Positions 49,364 through 56,771 of a stretch of DNA of 64,000 nt are shown piece after piece (position 1 is the first letter of the stretch; each line of letters starts with the position of its first letter). The notes below the pieces were generated by a model. It made no database searches and was not told the DNA's origin. It saw nothing but the letters and a program-made list of their open reading frames with translations. Location: assembly GCA_963767685.1 (NCBI GenBank), contig CAVYEZ010000018.1, positions 124,001 through 188,000 of the forward strand, in the 5' to 3' direction. Source of the stretch: Trebonia sp963767685 (lineage in GTDB: Bacteria; Actinomycetota; Actinomycetes; Streptosporangiales; Streptosporangiaceae). A program made the translations under genes and the position numbers.

Positions 49364-49845
49364 GCGCGCCGCCAGGTGCCGGACTTGCCGCCGTCCTTGG
49401 CCTCGAGCCGGACGTCGGTGATCACGGCGCCCTTGTCGACCGCCTTGATCATGTCGACCAGCGTCAGCGCGGCGACGGACACCGACGTCAGCGCCTCCAT
49501 CTCGACCCCCGTCCGGTCCGCGGTGCGCACCGAGGCGGTGATCGCCACGCCGGAGTCCTCGACGGCGAGGTCGACCGAGACGCCGTGGATGGCAAGCGGG
49601 TGGCACAGCGGTATCAGGTCGGGCGTCCGCTTCGCGCCGGTGATCCCGGCGATCCGCGCGACGGCGAGCGCGTCCCCCTTGGGCACGGTCCCGTCGCGCA
49701 GCGCCGCCACGGCCGCGGCCGAGAGCAGCACCCGGCCGGACGCCGTGGCCGTCCGCACGGTCACTTCCTTGGCTGAAACGTCCACCATCCGCGCGCGTCC
49801 CGCCTCGTCCAGGTGGGTCAGCCGCGCCGGTGCCGCATCATTCAT
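49360..49845 (-). CDS. moaC: Cyclic pyranopterin monophosphate synthase
   Basis: 161 residues. MoaC converts the MoaA product to cyclic pyranopterin. Seen: RMVDVSAKEVTVRTATASGR, LIPLCHPLAIHGVSVDL, VRTADRTGVEMEALTSVSVA, ALTLVDMIKAVDKGAVI and the Lys/Asp catalytic pair (VDMIKAVD, KDGGKSG). ATG 49845. It overlaps mogA downstream by 4 bp; the preceding gene on the strand (glp) is 362 bp upstream, so moaC may have its own promoter or stay coupled to glp. Confidence 0.94.
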   Translation of the reverse strand: MNDAAPARLTHLDEAGRARMVDVSAKEVTVRTATASGRVLLSAAAVAALRDGTVPKGDALAVARIAGITGAKRTPDLIPLCHPLAIHGVSVDLAVEDSGVAITASVRTADRTGVEMEALTSVSVAALTLVDMIKAVDKGAVITDVRLEAKDGGKSGTWRRA

Positions 49846-50207
49846 GGCGCAAGCCTACGCGCCTCCGGTGCAGTCCCAAGTCAAAGGCAAAGACTCCGCT
49901 TCCGAACGGTTCCGTGCTTCGCCTCTCCGTTCCCCGCGCCCTCGCTTTGCCGGGGTAAAGCGAGGCATCGGGGTCATTCCCTGGCGGCTCGCCCGCCACG
50001 AGCACGCGCGGCGCGGGGCGGCGGGCAACCCGCGGTCGTTCGGGATAATCCTGGGCCTCAGCCGGCGGGCGACCCGCGGCCTGGCGGACGGGCGGGCCAC
50101 GGTTGGCCTCAATCCGGGAATGTCGGCAAGGTACTCGAAGAAGATACTGGATCGCTGAACACGCTCTGGCGTGTTAATCGATCCACTATCTTCTTGGCTC
50201 GGCCGGT
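49846..50207. other. 362-bp region between moaC and glp with two hairpins
   Basis: No supported gene. CCTCGCTTT (49940-49948) pairs with AAAGCGAGG (49957-49965). A much longer hairpin is at 50138-50195. The region is G+C-rich but has patchy codon-like text in several frames; none is convincing. Confidence 0.5.
50138..50195. other. Long nested hairpin downstream of glp
   Basis: Outer 17-bp arms AAGAAGATACTGGATCG (50138-50154) and CGATCCACTATCTTCTT (50179-50195) match except at one position. Inside, AACACGC and GCGTGTT form a second stem with loop TCTG. It could be a terminator-like or processing element on the glp transcript, or a small palindromic insertion. Confidence 0.55.
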
Positions 50208-51455
50208 CTAGGGGAGGATCAGGACGTCCACGGTGTCGTTGGCGGGGAGCTGGGTCTCCCACTCGGGGACGATGATGAGCGCGTTGGCCCGGCCCAGGTA
50301 GGCGATCTGGTGCGAACCCTGGCCGGAAAGCGGGGTGACCTTGCTGCCGTCGAGCACGCCGCGCAGGTAAGACCGCCGCCCCGAGGGGGAGCGCACCGGG
50401 CCGGTGAGCGTGGCCCGCACCGACGGCAGCGACAGGTCGTCCGCGCCTTGCAGCGCCGCGAGCGCCGGCCGGACGAACAACTGAAACGAAACGTAGGCGC
50501 TGACCGGGTTGCCGGGCAGCGTGAAGATCGGCACCCGGCTCGGGCCGAGAACGCCGAAGCCCTGCGGCATGCCCGGCTGCATCGCCACCTTGCGGAAGGT
50601 CACGGTGCCGAGCTCGCGCAGCGCCGCCTTGACGACGTCGTGCTCGCCGCCCATGGACACCCCGCCGGTGGTGATCAGCAGGTCGGCGTGGGCCAGCTGC
50701 TCCTCGAGGGCGGGCAGCACGCCCTTGGGGTCGTCAGGCACGACGGAGCGCCGGTACGCGACCGCGCCGGCCTCGCGGGCGGCCGCCGCGATCATGTAGC
50801 TGTTGGAATCCCAGATCTGGCCGGGTACCAGGGGCGTGCCCGGCTCGGTCAGCTCGTCCCCGGTGGACAGCGCCACGACCCGGGGCCGGGGACGGACGCT
50901 GACCGCCTTGCGCCCGGCGGACGCCGCGACCGCTATCTGCATCGGCCGCATCCGCGTCCCCGCGGTGAGCAGCGTCTCGCCTGCGGCCGCGTCGCCGCCC
51001 GCGTAACGGACGGCGTTGCCGGGCTCCGCCGGGCGGTAGATCGCGACCGTGGCATCGCCGCCGTCGGTCCACTCCACCGGGACCACGGCGTCCGCGCCCG
51101 CGGGCAGCTGCGCGCCGGTCATGATCCGCAGCGCGGTGCCCGGGGCGAGCCGGTAGGCGCCGACGTCGCCCGCCGCGATCTCGCCGGCCACGGCCAGCGC
51201 CGCGGGCGCGCCGGCGGCGGCGCCCGCGACATCGGCGGCCCGCACCGCGTACCCGTCCATGCCTGAGTTGTCGAAGGACGGCAGCGCGACGGCGGCGGTC
51301 ACGTCCTCGGCGAGCACGCACCCCTCGGCGGCCGCGAGCTCAAGGCTGGTCGCGGCGAGCGGCCTGATCGCCACGAGGATCGCCGCCTGGTACGCCTCGA
51401 CCGGGCTGAGGGCGCTGTCGGCGGCGGCGACGCCGGGCCTGGCGCCTGGCGTCAC
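50208..51455 (-). CDS. glp: Gephyrin-like molybdotransferase Glp (MoeA family)
   Basis: 415 residues from GTG 51455. MoeA-type domains: SFDNSGMDGYAVRAADVAG near the N-terminus, TGAQLPAGADAVVPVEWTD, STGDELTEPGTPLVPGQIWD, TTGGVSMGGEHDVVKAALRE, IFTLPGNPVSAYVSFQLFVR. In actinobacteria this locus copy is the one known to bind FtsZ and its receptor SepX/GlpR, so a divisome role is likely alongside or instead of molybdenum insertion. It overlaps galU by GTGA. Confidence 0.9.
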   Translation of the reverse strand: MTPGARPGVAAADSALSPVEAYQAAILVAIRPLAATSLELAAAEGCVLAEDVTAAVALPSFDNSGMDGYAVRAADVAGAAAGAPAALAVAGEIAAGDVGAYRLAPGTALRIMTGAQLPAGADAVVPVEWTDGGDATVAIYRPAEPGNAVRYAGGDAAAGETLLTAGTRMRPMQIAVAASAGRKAVSVRPRPRVVALSTGDELTEPGTPLVPGQIWDSNSYMIAAAAREAGAVAYRRSVVPDDPKGVLPALEEQLAHADLLITTGGVSMGGEHDVVKAALRELGTVTFRKVAMQPGMPQGFGVLGPSRVPIFTLPGNPVSAYVSFQLFVRPALAALQGADDLSLPSVRATLTGPVRSPSGRRSYLRGVLDGSKVTPLSGQGSHQIAYLGRANALIIVPEWETQLPANDTVDVLILP

Positions 51456-52354
51456 CGCAGCTCTTCGAGGAACTTGCGGAGCCAGGGGATGAACTCCCCG
51501 GCCAGGTCAGGCCGCTCGGCGGCGAACATCACCATGGTCCGAAGGTAGTCCAGCTTGTTCCCGGTGTCGAAGCGGCGCCCGCTGAACAGCACGCCGCGCA
51601 GCTCGCCCTTCGTGGCGAGGACCTTGAGCGCGTCCGTGAGCTGGATCTCCCCGCCGCGCCCGGGCGGCGTCTCGTGCAGCACGTCGAAGACCTCGGGGTC
51701 GCACACGTAGCGGCCGATCACGATCCACCGGCTGGGCGCGGTGCCCGGTGACGGCTTCTCGACCAGGTCGGTGATCATGACCACGTCGTCCTCGGCGGTC
51801 GCCTCGACGGCCGCGCAGCCGTACAGCGAGACCTCCTCGGGCGCGACCTCCATCAGGGCGACGACGCTGCCGCCGCAGGAGTTCCTGATGTCGATCATCC
51901 GGGTGAGCAGCGGGTCTCCCGGGTCGATGAGGTCATCGCCGAGGAGCACCGCGAACGGCTCGTGGGCCACGTGCTGTTCCGCGCACAGCACGGCGTGACC
52001 GAGCCCCTTGGGGGCCCCCTGGCGCACGTAGTGCATGGTGGCGAGCTCGCTGGACTCCCGCACAAGGCTGAGCTTGTCCCAGTCCTCCTTCGCGGTCAGG
52101 GCCTCCTCGAGCTCGTAGGCCCGGTCGAAGTGGTCTTCGATGGAGCGCTTACTTCGGCCTGTGATAAGCAGGACATCGTTGAGGCCGGCGGTGACGGCCT
52201 CCTCCACGACATACTGAATCGCAGGCTTGTCGACGACAGGCAGCATTTCCTTAGGCGTCGCTTTTGTCGCTGGCAGGAACCGCGTTCCCAGCCCGGCGGC
52301 GGGAATCACGGCTTTGGTTACTGCTGGCGTCCTGGCTTTGCCGGTATCGACCAT
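51452..52354 (-). CDS. galU: UTP-glucose-1-phosphate uridylyltransferase
   Basis: 300 residues. Makes UDP-glucose. Signature KAVIPAAGLGTRFLPATKAT, PKEMLPVVDKPAIQYVVEEA, GLGHAVLCAEQHVAHEPFAV, LLGDDLIDPGDPLLTRM, VEKPSPGTAPSRWIVIGRYV. ATG 52354. Overlaps glp downstream by 4 bp; divergent from the cyclo-ligase gene, only 31 bp apart. Confidence 0.95.
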   Translation of the reverse strand: MVDTGKARTPAVTKAVIPAAGLGTRFLPATKATPKEMLPVVDKPAIQYVVEEAVTAGLNDVLLITGRSKRSIEDHFDRAYELEEALTAKEDWDKLSLVRESSELATMHYVRQGAPKGLGHAVLCAEQHVAHEPFAVLLGDDLIDPGDPLLTRMIDIRNSCGGSVVALMEVAPEEVSLYGCAAVEATAEDDVVMITDLVEKPSPGTAPSRWIVIGRYVCDPEVFDVLHETPPGRGGEIQLTDALKVLATKGELRGVLFSGRRFDTGNKLDYLRTMVMFAAERPDLAGEFIPWLRKFLEELR

Positions 52355-52385
52355 GGGTCAAGCGTAGTGACTTCTTGGGAGCGAT

Positions 52386-53036
52386 GTGCACGACACAAAC
52401 GGCTCGCATGCGCCGCGTGAGCAACAACGCACAGGTCAGGGCCCGGGTCCGGCCGCCGACAAGGCCAACCTGCGGAGCCGGATCGTCGCGGCCCGCGCGG
52501 CCATGCCCGACGCCGGGCGCGCCGCGGCGGGACGGCACATCCGCGATCACGTGCTCGAGCTGCCGCAGGTGTCCGCCGCGGGGACGGTGGCGGCCTATTA
52601 CTCGATCGGCACGGAACCGGACACGCACGGGCTCATCTTCGCCCTGTGGAAGCGCGGCAGCTACGTGGTGCTGCCGGTGCTGCTCCCCGACGGTGACCTT
52701 GACTGGGCCTCCTACGAGGGCCCCGACTCGCTGGTCCCGGGGCCGCAGGGCCTGCTCCAGCCGGCGGAGCCGGCCCGCGGGCCTGGCACCGTGGCCCGCG
52801 CGGACGTGGTGCTGGTCCCGGCCCTGGCCGTCGACGTCACCGGGCAGCGGCTCGGCCGGGGCGGCGGCTCTTACGACCGGGCGCTGGCCCGGGTCAGCGG
52901 GCAGGTGCTGACCATCGGGCTGGTCTACGACGACGAGCTGGTGCCGAGCGTGCCGGCTGAGCCGCACGACCGCGCGGTGCGCGCGGTTGCCCGCCCCGCG
53001 CACGGGATCACCTGGCTGACGGACGGGCGTTCGTAG
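52386..53036 (+). CDS. 5-formyltetrahydrofolate cyclo-ligase
   Basis: 216 residues from GTG 52386 (GGGAG upstream). Converts 5-formyl-THF to 5,10-methenyl-THF with ATP. Seen: KANLRSRIVAARAAMPDAGR, VAAYYSIGTEPDTHGLIFAL, VLLPDGDLDWASYEG, VDVTGQRLGRGGGSYDRALA and VYDDELVPSVPAEPHDRAV. The ATP/substrate Gly-rich loop RLGRGGGSYDR is intact. Confidence 0.92.
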   Translation: MHDTNGSHAPREQQRTGQGPGPAADKANLRSRIVAARAAMPDAGRAAAGRHIRDHVLELPQVSAAGTVAAYYSIGTEPDTHGLIFALWKRGSYVVLPVLLPDGDLDWASYEGPDSLVPGPQGLLQPAEPARGPGTVARADVVLVPALAVDVTGQRLGRGGGSYDRALARVSGQVLTIGLVYDDELVPSVPAEPHDRAVRAVARPAHGITWLTDGRS

Positions 53037-53077
53037 CGGCTGCCCGCGGAATCTCAGGGGCCCTCGCGCGGTTATCC

Positions 53078-53104
53078 TTAGCAGTCTTCGACTGCGAGTG
53101 CTAA
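53078..53104 (+). promoter_or_regulatory. CIRCE element (HrcA operator)
   Basis: TTAGCAGTC-N9-GAGTGCTAA at 53078-53086 and 53096-53104 with exactly 9 bp between. The consensus is TTAGCACTC-N9-GAGTGCTAA, so there is one mismatch (G for C at position 7). It lies 35 bp before the FmdB gene start. Confidence 0.85.
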
Positions 53105-53139
53105 TCTAGCGAACCGATTGGTTCCGCCTGGGAGGAATT

Positions 53140-53565
53140 GTGCCCACTTACCAGTACGTCTGCACCGAGTGCGGCGGCCAGCTCGAGGCTGTGCAGAAGT
53201 TCACGGACGAGGCGCTGACGGTGCATGAGGACTGCGGCGGCCGGCTGCGCAAGGTCTTCTCGCCCGTGGGCATCGTGTTTAAGGGGTCTGGCTTCTACCG
53301 GACCGACAGCCGCGGCAAGGAGCCGTCTGGCGCCTCGGCCACGGCCTCGTCCTCGTCGAAGGACAGCGGGTCAAAGGACAGCGGGTCGAAGGAGAAGGGC
53401 TCGTCTTCTTCCTCGTCCGATTCCGCTTCGTCTTCGTCTTCGTCTTCGTCTTCGTCTTCGTCTTCGTCTTCGTCGAAGGCCGGCGGCGACTCCTCGTCGT
53501 CCTCGTCCGCGGGCAGCTCCGCGTCGTCCTCCTCCGGTAGCTCTTCCGGCGAGAAGGTCGCCTAG
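53140..53565 (+). CDS. FmdB-family zinc-ribbon protein with serine tail (Ruc-like)
   Basis: 141 residues from GTG 53140 (GGAGG upstream). N-terminal zinc ribbon MPTYQYVCTECGGQLEAVQK with CxxC (8-11), then VHEDCGGRLRKVF, where the usual second CxxC is HxxC (His29, Cys32). GIVFKGSGFYRTDSRG follows, typical of the family. Residues about 65-141 are almost all Ser with Gly/Lys/Asp. M. tuberculosis Rv0991c (Ruc), a redox-regulated chaperone with disordered tail at the same locus, is the closest analogue I know. A CIRCE site upstream predicts heat-shock control by HrcA. Confidence 0.88.
   Translation: MPTYQYVCTECGGQLEAVQKFTDEALTVHEDCGGRLRKVFSPVGIVFKGSGFYRTDSRGKEPSGASATASSSSKDSGSKDSGSKEKGSSSSSSDSASSSSSSSSSSSSSSSSKAGGDSSSSSSAGSSASSSSGSSSGEKVA
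53427..53474 (+). repeat. Eight perfect TTCGTC hexamers
   Basis: (TTCGTC)8 at 53427-53474, in frame inside the Ser-rich tail; each unit adds two serines, so copy-number change keeps the frame. Confidence 0.9.
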
Positions 53566-53570
53566 CAGCG

Positions 53571-54377
53571 ATGAGCGCCGTCGCGGACATCGGGGTCATC
53601 GGGGGTTCCGGTTTCTATGAGTTCCTGACCGACGCGGAGGAGGTCAGGGTCGAGACGCCGTTCGGCGAGCCGAGCGAGGCGGTGCTCGTCGGCCAGGTCG
53701 AGGGCCGCCGGGTCGCCTTCTTGCCGCGGCACGGCAAGGACCACCGCTTCCCGCCGCACAAGATCCCGTTCCGCGCCAACATGTGGGCGCTGCGCGCGCT
53801 CGGCGTGCGGCGGGTCCTGGCGCCGAGCGCGGTCGGCTCGCTCACCACGTCCTACGGCCCGGGCACGCTGGCCATCCCCGACCAGCTGGTGGACCGGACC
53901 ACGGGGCGCACGCAGACTTACTACGACGAGTACGCGGTGCACGTCCCGTTCGCCGACCCGTACTGCCCGTCCGGCCGGGCGCACGCGATCGCGGTGGCGC
54001 GGAAGGCGGGCTGGGTGCCGGCCGGCTCGGGGACGCTGGTCGTCATCGACGGTCCGCGCTTCTCCACCCGCGCGGAGTCCCGCTGGTACGCGGGGCAGGG
54101 CTGGACGCTGATCGGCATGACCGGGCACCCCGAGGCGGTGCTCGCCCGCGAGCTCGCCATGTGCTACACGACCCTGGGGCTGGTCACCGACACGGACGCG
54201 GGCGTGCAAGAAGGCGAAGGCGTCACCCAGGCCGAGGTCTTCGAGGTGTTCGGCAAGAACATGACCCGCCTCCGCGAGCTGGTGGCGAAGATCATCGCCG
54301 CCTTCCCCGAGGAGCGCGAGGACGACTTGTGCGCGCACGCGCTCGACGGCATCCGGCTCCCTATTGAGCTGCCGTAA
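53571..54377 (+). CDS. mtnP: S-methyl-5'-thioadenosine phosphorylase
   Basis: 268 residues, ATG 53571. Purine nucleoside phosphorylase fold: IGVIGGSGFYEFL at the N-terminus, VAFLPRHGKDHRFPPHKIPF RANM, VSAVGSL-type stretch APSAVGSLTTSYGPGT, IDGPRFSTRAESRWYAGQG and GMTGHPEAVLARELAMCYTT. It salvages methylthioadenosine into adenine and methylthioribose-1-phosphate. It begins 5 bp after the FmdB stop, so the two are probably cotranscribed. Confidence 0.93.
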   Translation: MSAVADIGVIGGSGFYEFLTDAEEVRVETPFGEPSEAVLVGQVEGRRVAFLPRHGKDHRFPPHKIPFRANMWALRALGVRRVLAPSAVGSLTTSYGPGTLAIPDQLVDRTTGRTQTYYDEYAVHVPFADPYCPSGRAHAIAVARKAGWVPAGSGTLVVIDGPRFSTRAESRWYAGQGWTLIGMTGHPEAVLARELAMCYTTLGLVTDTDAGVQEGEGVTQAEVFEVFGKNMTRLRELVAKIIAAFPEEREDDLCAHALDGIRLPIELP

Positions 54378-54471
54378 CGGCGATCCGCCGCTGGTCACGC
54401 GGGCCCGGGATCGTCAGACTTCACAGGTCAGGCATATCTGGAGGTAGCGCGTCGCGGTAAGGTCTTGTCCC

Positions 54472-55068
54472 GTGACAGACTTCGAGATCCCGGCTACGGG
54501 CTCGGCTGAGGTGCACCTGCTGCACGAGGGGTACGTCGGGCTCGAGGGTGACGACGAGCGCGTGAGCGGCACGGTAACGCTGATCATCGACGGTGCGGCG
54601 GTCATCGTCGTCGATCCCGGGATGGTCGCCGACCGCGGCGCGCTGCTCGCCGCCCTCACCGCGCGCGGGCCCCGGCCGGAAGACGTCACCGACGTGGTCT
54701 TCAGTCACCATCATCCGGACCACACGGTCAACGCCGCGCTGTTCCCGAACGCCCGGATCCACGATCACTGGGCGGTGTACCAGGGCGACCGCTGGCTGGA
54801 ACAGGACGCCCACGGGGCGGTGCTCGCCCCGTCGGTGCGCCTGCTGCGCACCCCCGGGCACACCAGCGAGGACATCTCCACGGTGGCCTCGACGGCTGAC
54901 GGCGTCTACGTGTGCACGCACGCCTGGTGGTTCGCGGACGGCCCGGAGGACGACCCCCTGGGCACGGACGCGGCGGCGCTGAAGGCGAGCCGGGCGCGAC
55001 TGCTGAAGCTCGCCACGGTGATAATTCCTGGTCACGGGGCGCCCTTCCGTCCCGGCGAGTCGGCGTAA
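54472..55068 (+). CDS. MBL-fold metallo-hydrolase
   Basis: 198 residues, GTG 54472. Metal motif FSHHHPDHTVNAALF (HxHxDH with one variation: H-H-H-P-D-H), VVDPGMVADRGALLAAL, RLLRTPGHTSEDISTVAST, TVIIPGHGAPFRPG. Substrate unknown; resembles small hydrolases such as MBLAC1-like proteins. Confidence 0.88.
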   Translation: MTDFEIPATGSAEVHLLHEGYVGLEGDDERVSGTVTLIIDGAAVIVVDPGMVADRGALLAALTARGPRPEDVTDVVFSHHHPDHTVNAALFPNARIHDHWAVYQGDRWLEQDAHGAVLAPSVRLLRTPGHTSEDISTVASTADGVYVCTHAWWFADGPEDDPLGTDAAALKASRARLLKLATVIIPGHGAPFRPGESA

Positions 55069-55110
55069 CGTTCACGTGACCAGCGGCGTTCCGTCGGTTA
55101 TGGGGCACCT

Positions 55111-55557
55111 GTGGCAGACTGGCCACTGATATCCGATCTCGGCCCCCTGGGCGCGCTGCCGACCGTTCCGCGCCTCGCCCGCGGGTTCGTCAGCGTCACG
55201 CTCAGCAGCTGGGGCCTGGACACGCTCACCGACATCACCGAGCTACTGGTCAGCGAGTTGAGCACGAACGTGGTGCGGGCAGCGACCACCGCCGACGGCG
55301 GCCTGCGCTACGACAACGAGGGCAAGATCCCGCTGCTGTGGATCCGGTTGCTCAGCGACCACGTGCGGCTGATGATCGAGGTCTGGGATACCCTCCCGCC
55401 GGCGTTCGGCGCCCCGGTGGCCCGGCACCCGGAGCCGGATGAGGAGTCCGGGCGCGGGCTGGAGATCATCGAGACGCTGGCCGAGGAGTGGGGCTGGGAG
55501 ACCGTACCCGGCTGGGCGGGCAAGAAGGTCTGGGCAATCCTCAAGATGGGCGCGTAG
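55111..55557 (+). CDS. RsbW/SpoIIAB-like ATP-binding (HATPase_c_2) protein
   Basis: 148 residues, GTG 55111. The Bergerat fold is seen as TELLVSELSTNVVRAA (N-box), then RLMIEVWDTLPPAFGAPVA (G1 region, WD for the usual D-x-G) and SGRGLEIIETLAEEWGWETV (G2). Such actinobacterial proteins act in signalling or as orphan anti-sigma kinases. The G1 box is weak, so ATP binding is probable but not certain. A terminator follows. Confidence 0.85.
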   Translation: MADWPLISDLGPLGALPTVPRLARGFVSVTLSSWGLDTLTDITELLVSELSTNVVRAATTADGGLRYDNEGKIPLLWIRLLSDHVRLMIEVWDTLPPAFGAPVARHPEPDEESGRGLEIIETLAEEWGWETVPGWAGKKVWAILKMGA

Positions 55558-55576
55558 CGCCCGTAACGCGCGAAGA

Positions 55577-55634
55577 AAGCGGGCGGATGCTCACGCGCCC
55601 GCCGGGTGCGCGTGACCATCCGCCCGCTTCGTTT
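55577..55634 (+). terminator. Rho-independent terminator after the RsbW-like gene
   Basis: AAGCGGGCGGATG (55577-55589) pairs with CATCCGCCCGCTT (55617-55629); an inner TCACGCG/CGCGTGA stem (55591-55597, 55609-55615) extends it; then CGTTTTG. Confidence 0.85.
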
Positions 55635-55673
55635 TGCGGCCGCCGGCGCTCCGCTGGCGGCCTTCGTGGCCCG

Positions 55674-56771
55674 CTAGTCGGCGGCCGTGGGCGTCCCCGC
55701 TGGCTTGCTGTTGCTGCCGCGGGCGCCGAAGATCGGGATCCCCCGTGGTCGGGCCTGGCCGCGGCTGCGGGCCCGGATGCGGTCGGCCACGATGGCCACG
55801 CCGAGCACCAGGCCGAGGGCGACCTGCTGGTAGTACGGGTTGACGTTCAGCACGATCAGCGCGTTGTTGATGAGCATGAGCAGCAGGATGCCGAAGACCA
55901 TGCCGACGATCCGGCCCTCGCCGCCATAGAGGCTCACGCCGCCGATGACCGCGCCGGCGATGGCGTCGAGTTCCCAGCCGCTGCCGACGCTCGGGTCACC
56001 GACGCCGACCCGGCCGATGACCATCACGGCGACCAGTCCGGCGCAGGCGCCGCTGATGACGTAGGTGAGCATGAGGCGCCGCTTGACAGGGATGCCCGCC
56101 AGCCGGGCCGCCTCCTGGTTGCCGCCAACGGCGTAGATCTGACGGCCGATGTAGGTCCGCTCCATAAGAACCCAGGCAAGGACCGCCACCACCACGAAGA
56201 TGATGTCCGGCACCGGGATGCCCGCCACCTTGGACAGCGTGATGTCCTGGTAGAAGAACGAGACGCCGCTGATCGGCTGGCCCGACGTCAGCGCCAGCGC
56301 CCCGCCGGCGGCCGCGGTCAGCGTCACCAGCGTGATCGCGAACGGCGGCACGTCGAGCCGGGTGACGAACCAGCCGTGCAGGTACCCGATGACCGCGCCG
56401 ATCAGGATCGAGAAGATGACGCACAGGCCAACCGGCACGTTGTCGTTGACGTTCAGGTAGGCGGAAACCACGGCGCAGAGCGCGACGACCGAGCCCGGCG
56501 ACAAGTCGATGCCGCTGGTTAGGATCACGATGCCGACGCCGATGGTCAAGACGCCGTAGTCGGCGAGGTCAAGGCCGATGACCTGGAGGTTGCCCGAGTC
56601 GGCGAACCGGGGCTGCAGGATCGTCACGATGACGAAGACCAGCACGCACGCGGCGATCACGCCGAATTCCGGGATGTCGACGATCGCCCGCAGCCGGCTC
56701 GGGCGCGCGGCGAGCCCCGCCGCCTGGGTTCCGGGCACGTCCTGCGACGTCCCCGCTTCGCTTCTTGTCAC
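55674..56771 (-). CDS. Sugar ABC transporter permease (RbsC/AraH type)
   Basis: 365 residues. About 9 membrane helices. Family text GVLTIGVGIVILTSGIDLSP, GSVVALCAVVSAYLNVND, GLKEAAR-like loop GGNQEAARLAGIPVKRRLML, and GGVSLYGGEGRIVGMVFGIL. The N-terminus (about 30 residues) is polar. It overlaps the ATPase gene by 4 bp. Last gene of the arabinose unit. Confidence 0.9.
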   Translation of the reverse strand: MTRSEAGTSQDVPGTQAAGLAARPSRLRAIVDIPEFGVIAACVLVFVIVTILQPRFADSGNLQVIGLDLADYGVLTIGVGIVILTSGIDLSPGSVVALCAVVSAYLNVNDNVPVGLCVIFSILIGAVIGYLHGWFVTRLDVPPFAITLVTLTAAAGGALALTSGQPISGVSFFYQDITLSKVAGIPVPDIIFVVVAVLAWVLMERTYIGRQIYAVGGNQEAARLAGIPVKRRLMLTYVISGACAGLVAVMVIGRVGVGDPSVGSGWELDAIAGAVIGGVSLYGGEGRIVGMVFGILLLMLINNALIVLNVNPYYQQVALGLVLGVAIVADRIRARSRGQARPRGIPIFGARGSNSKPAGTPTAAD

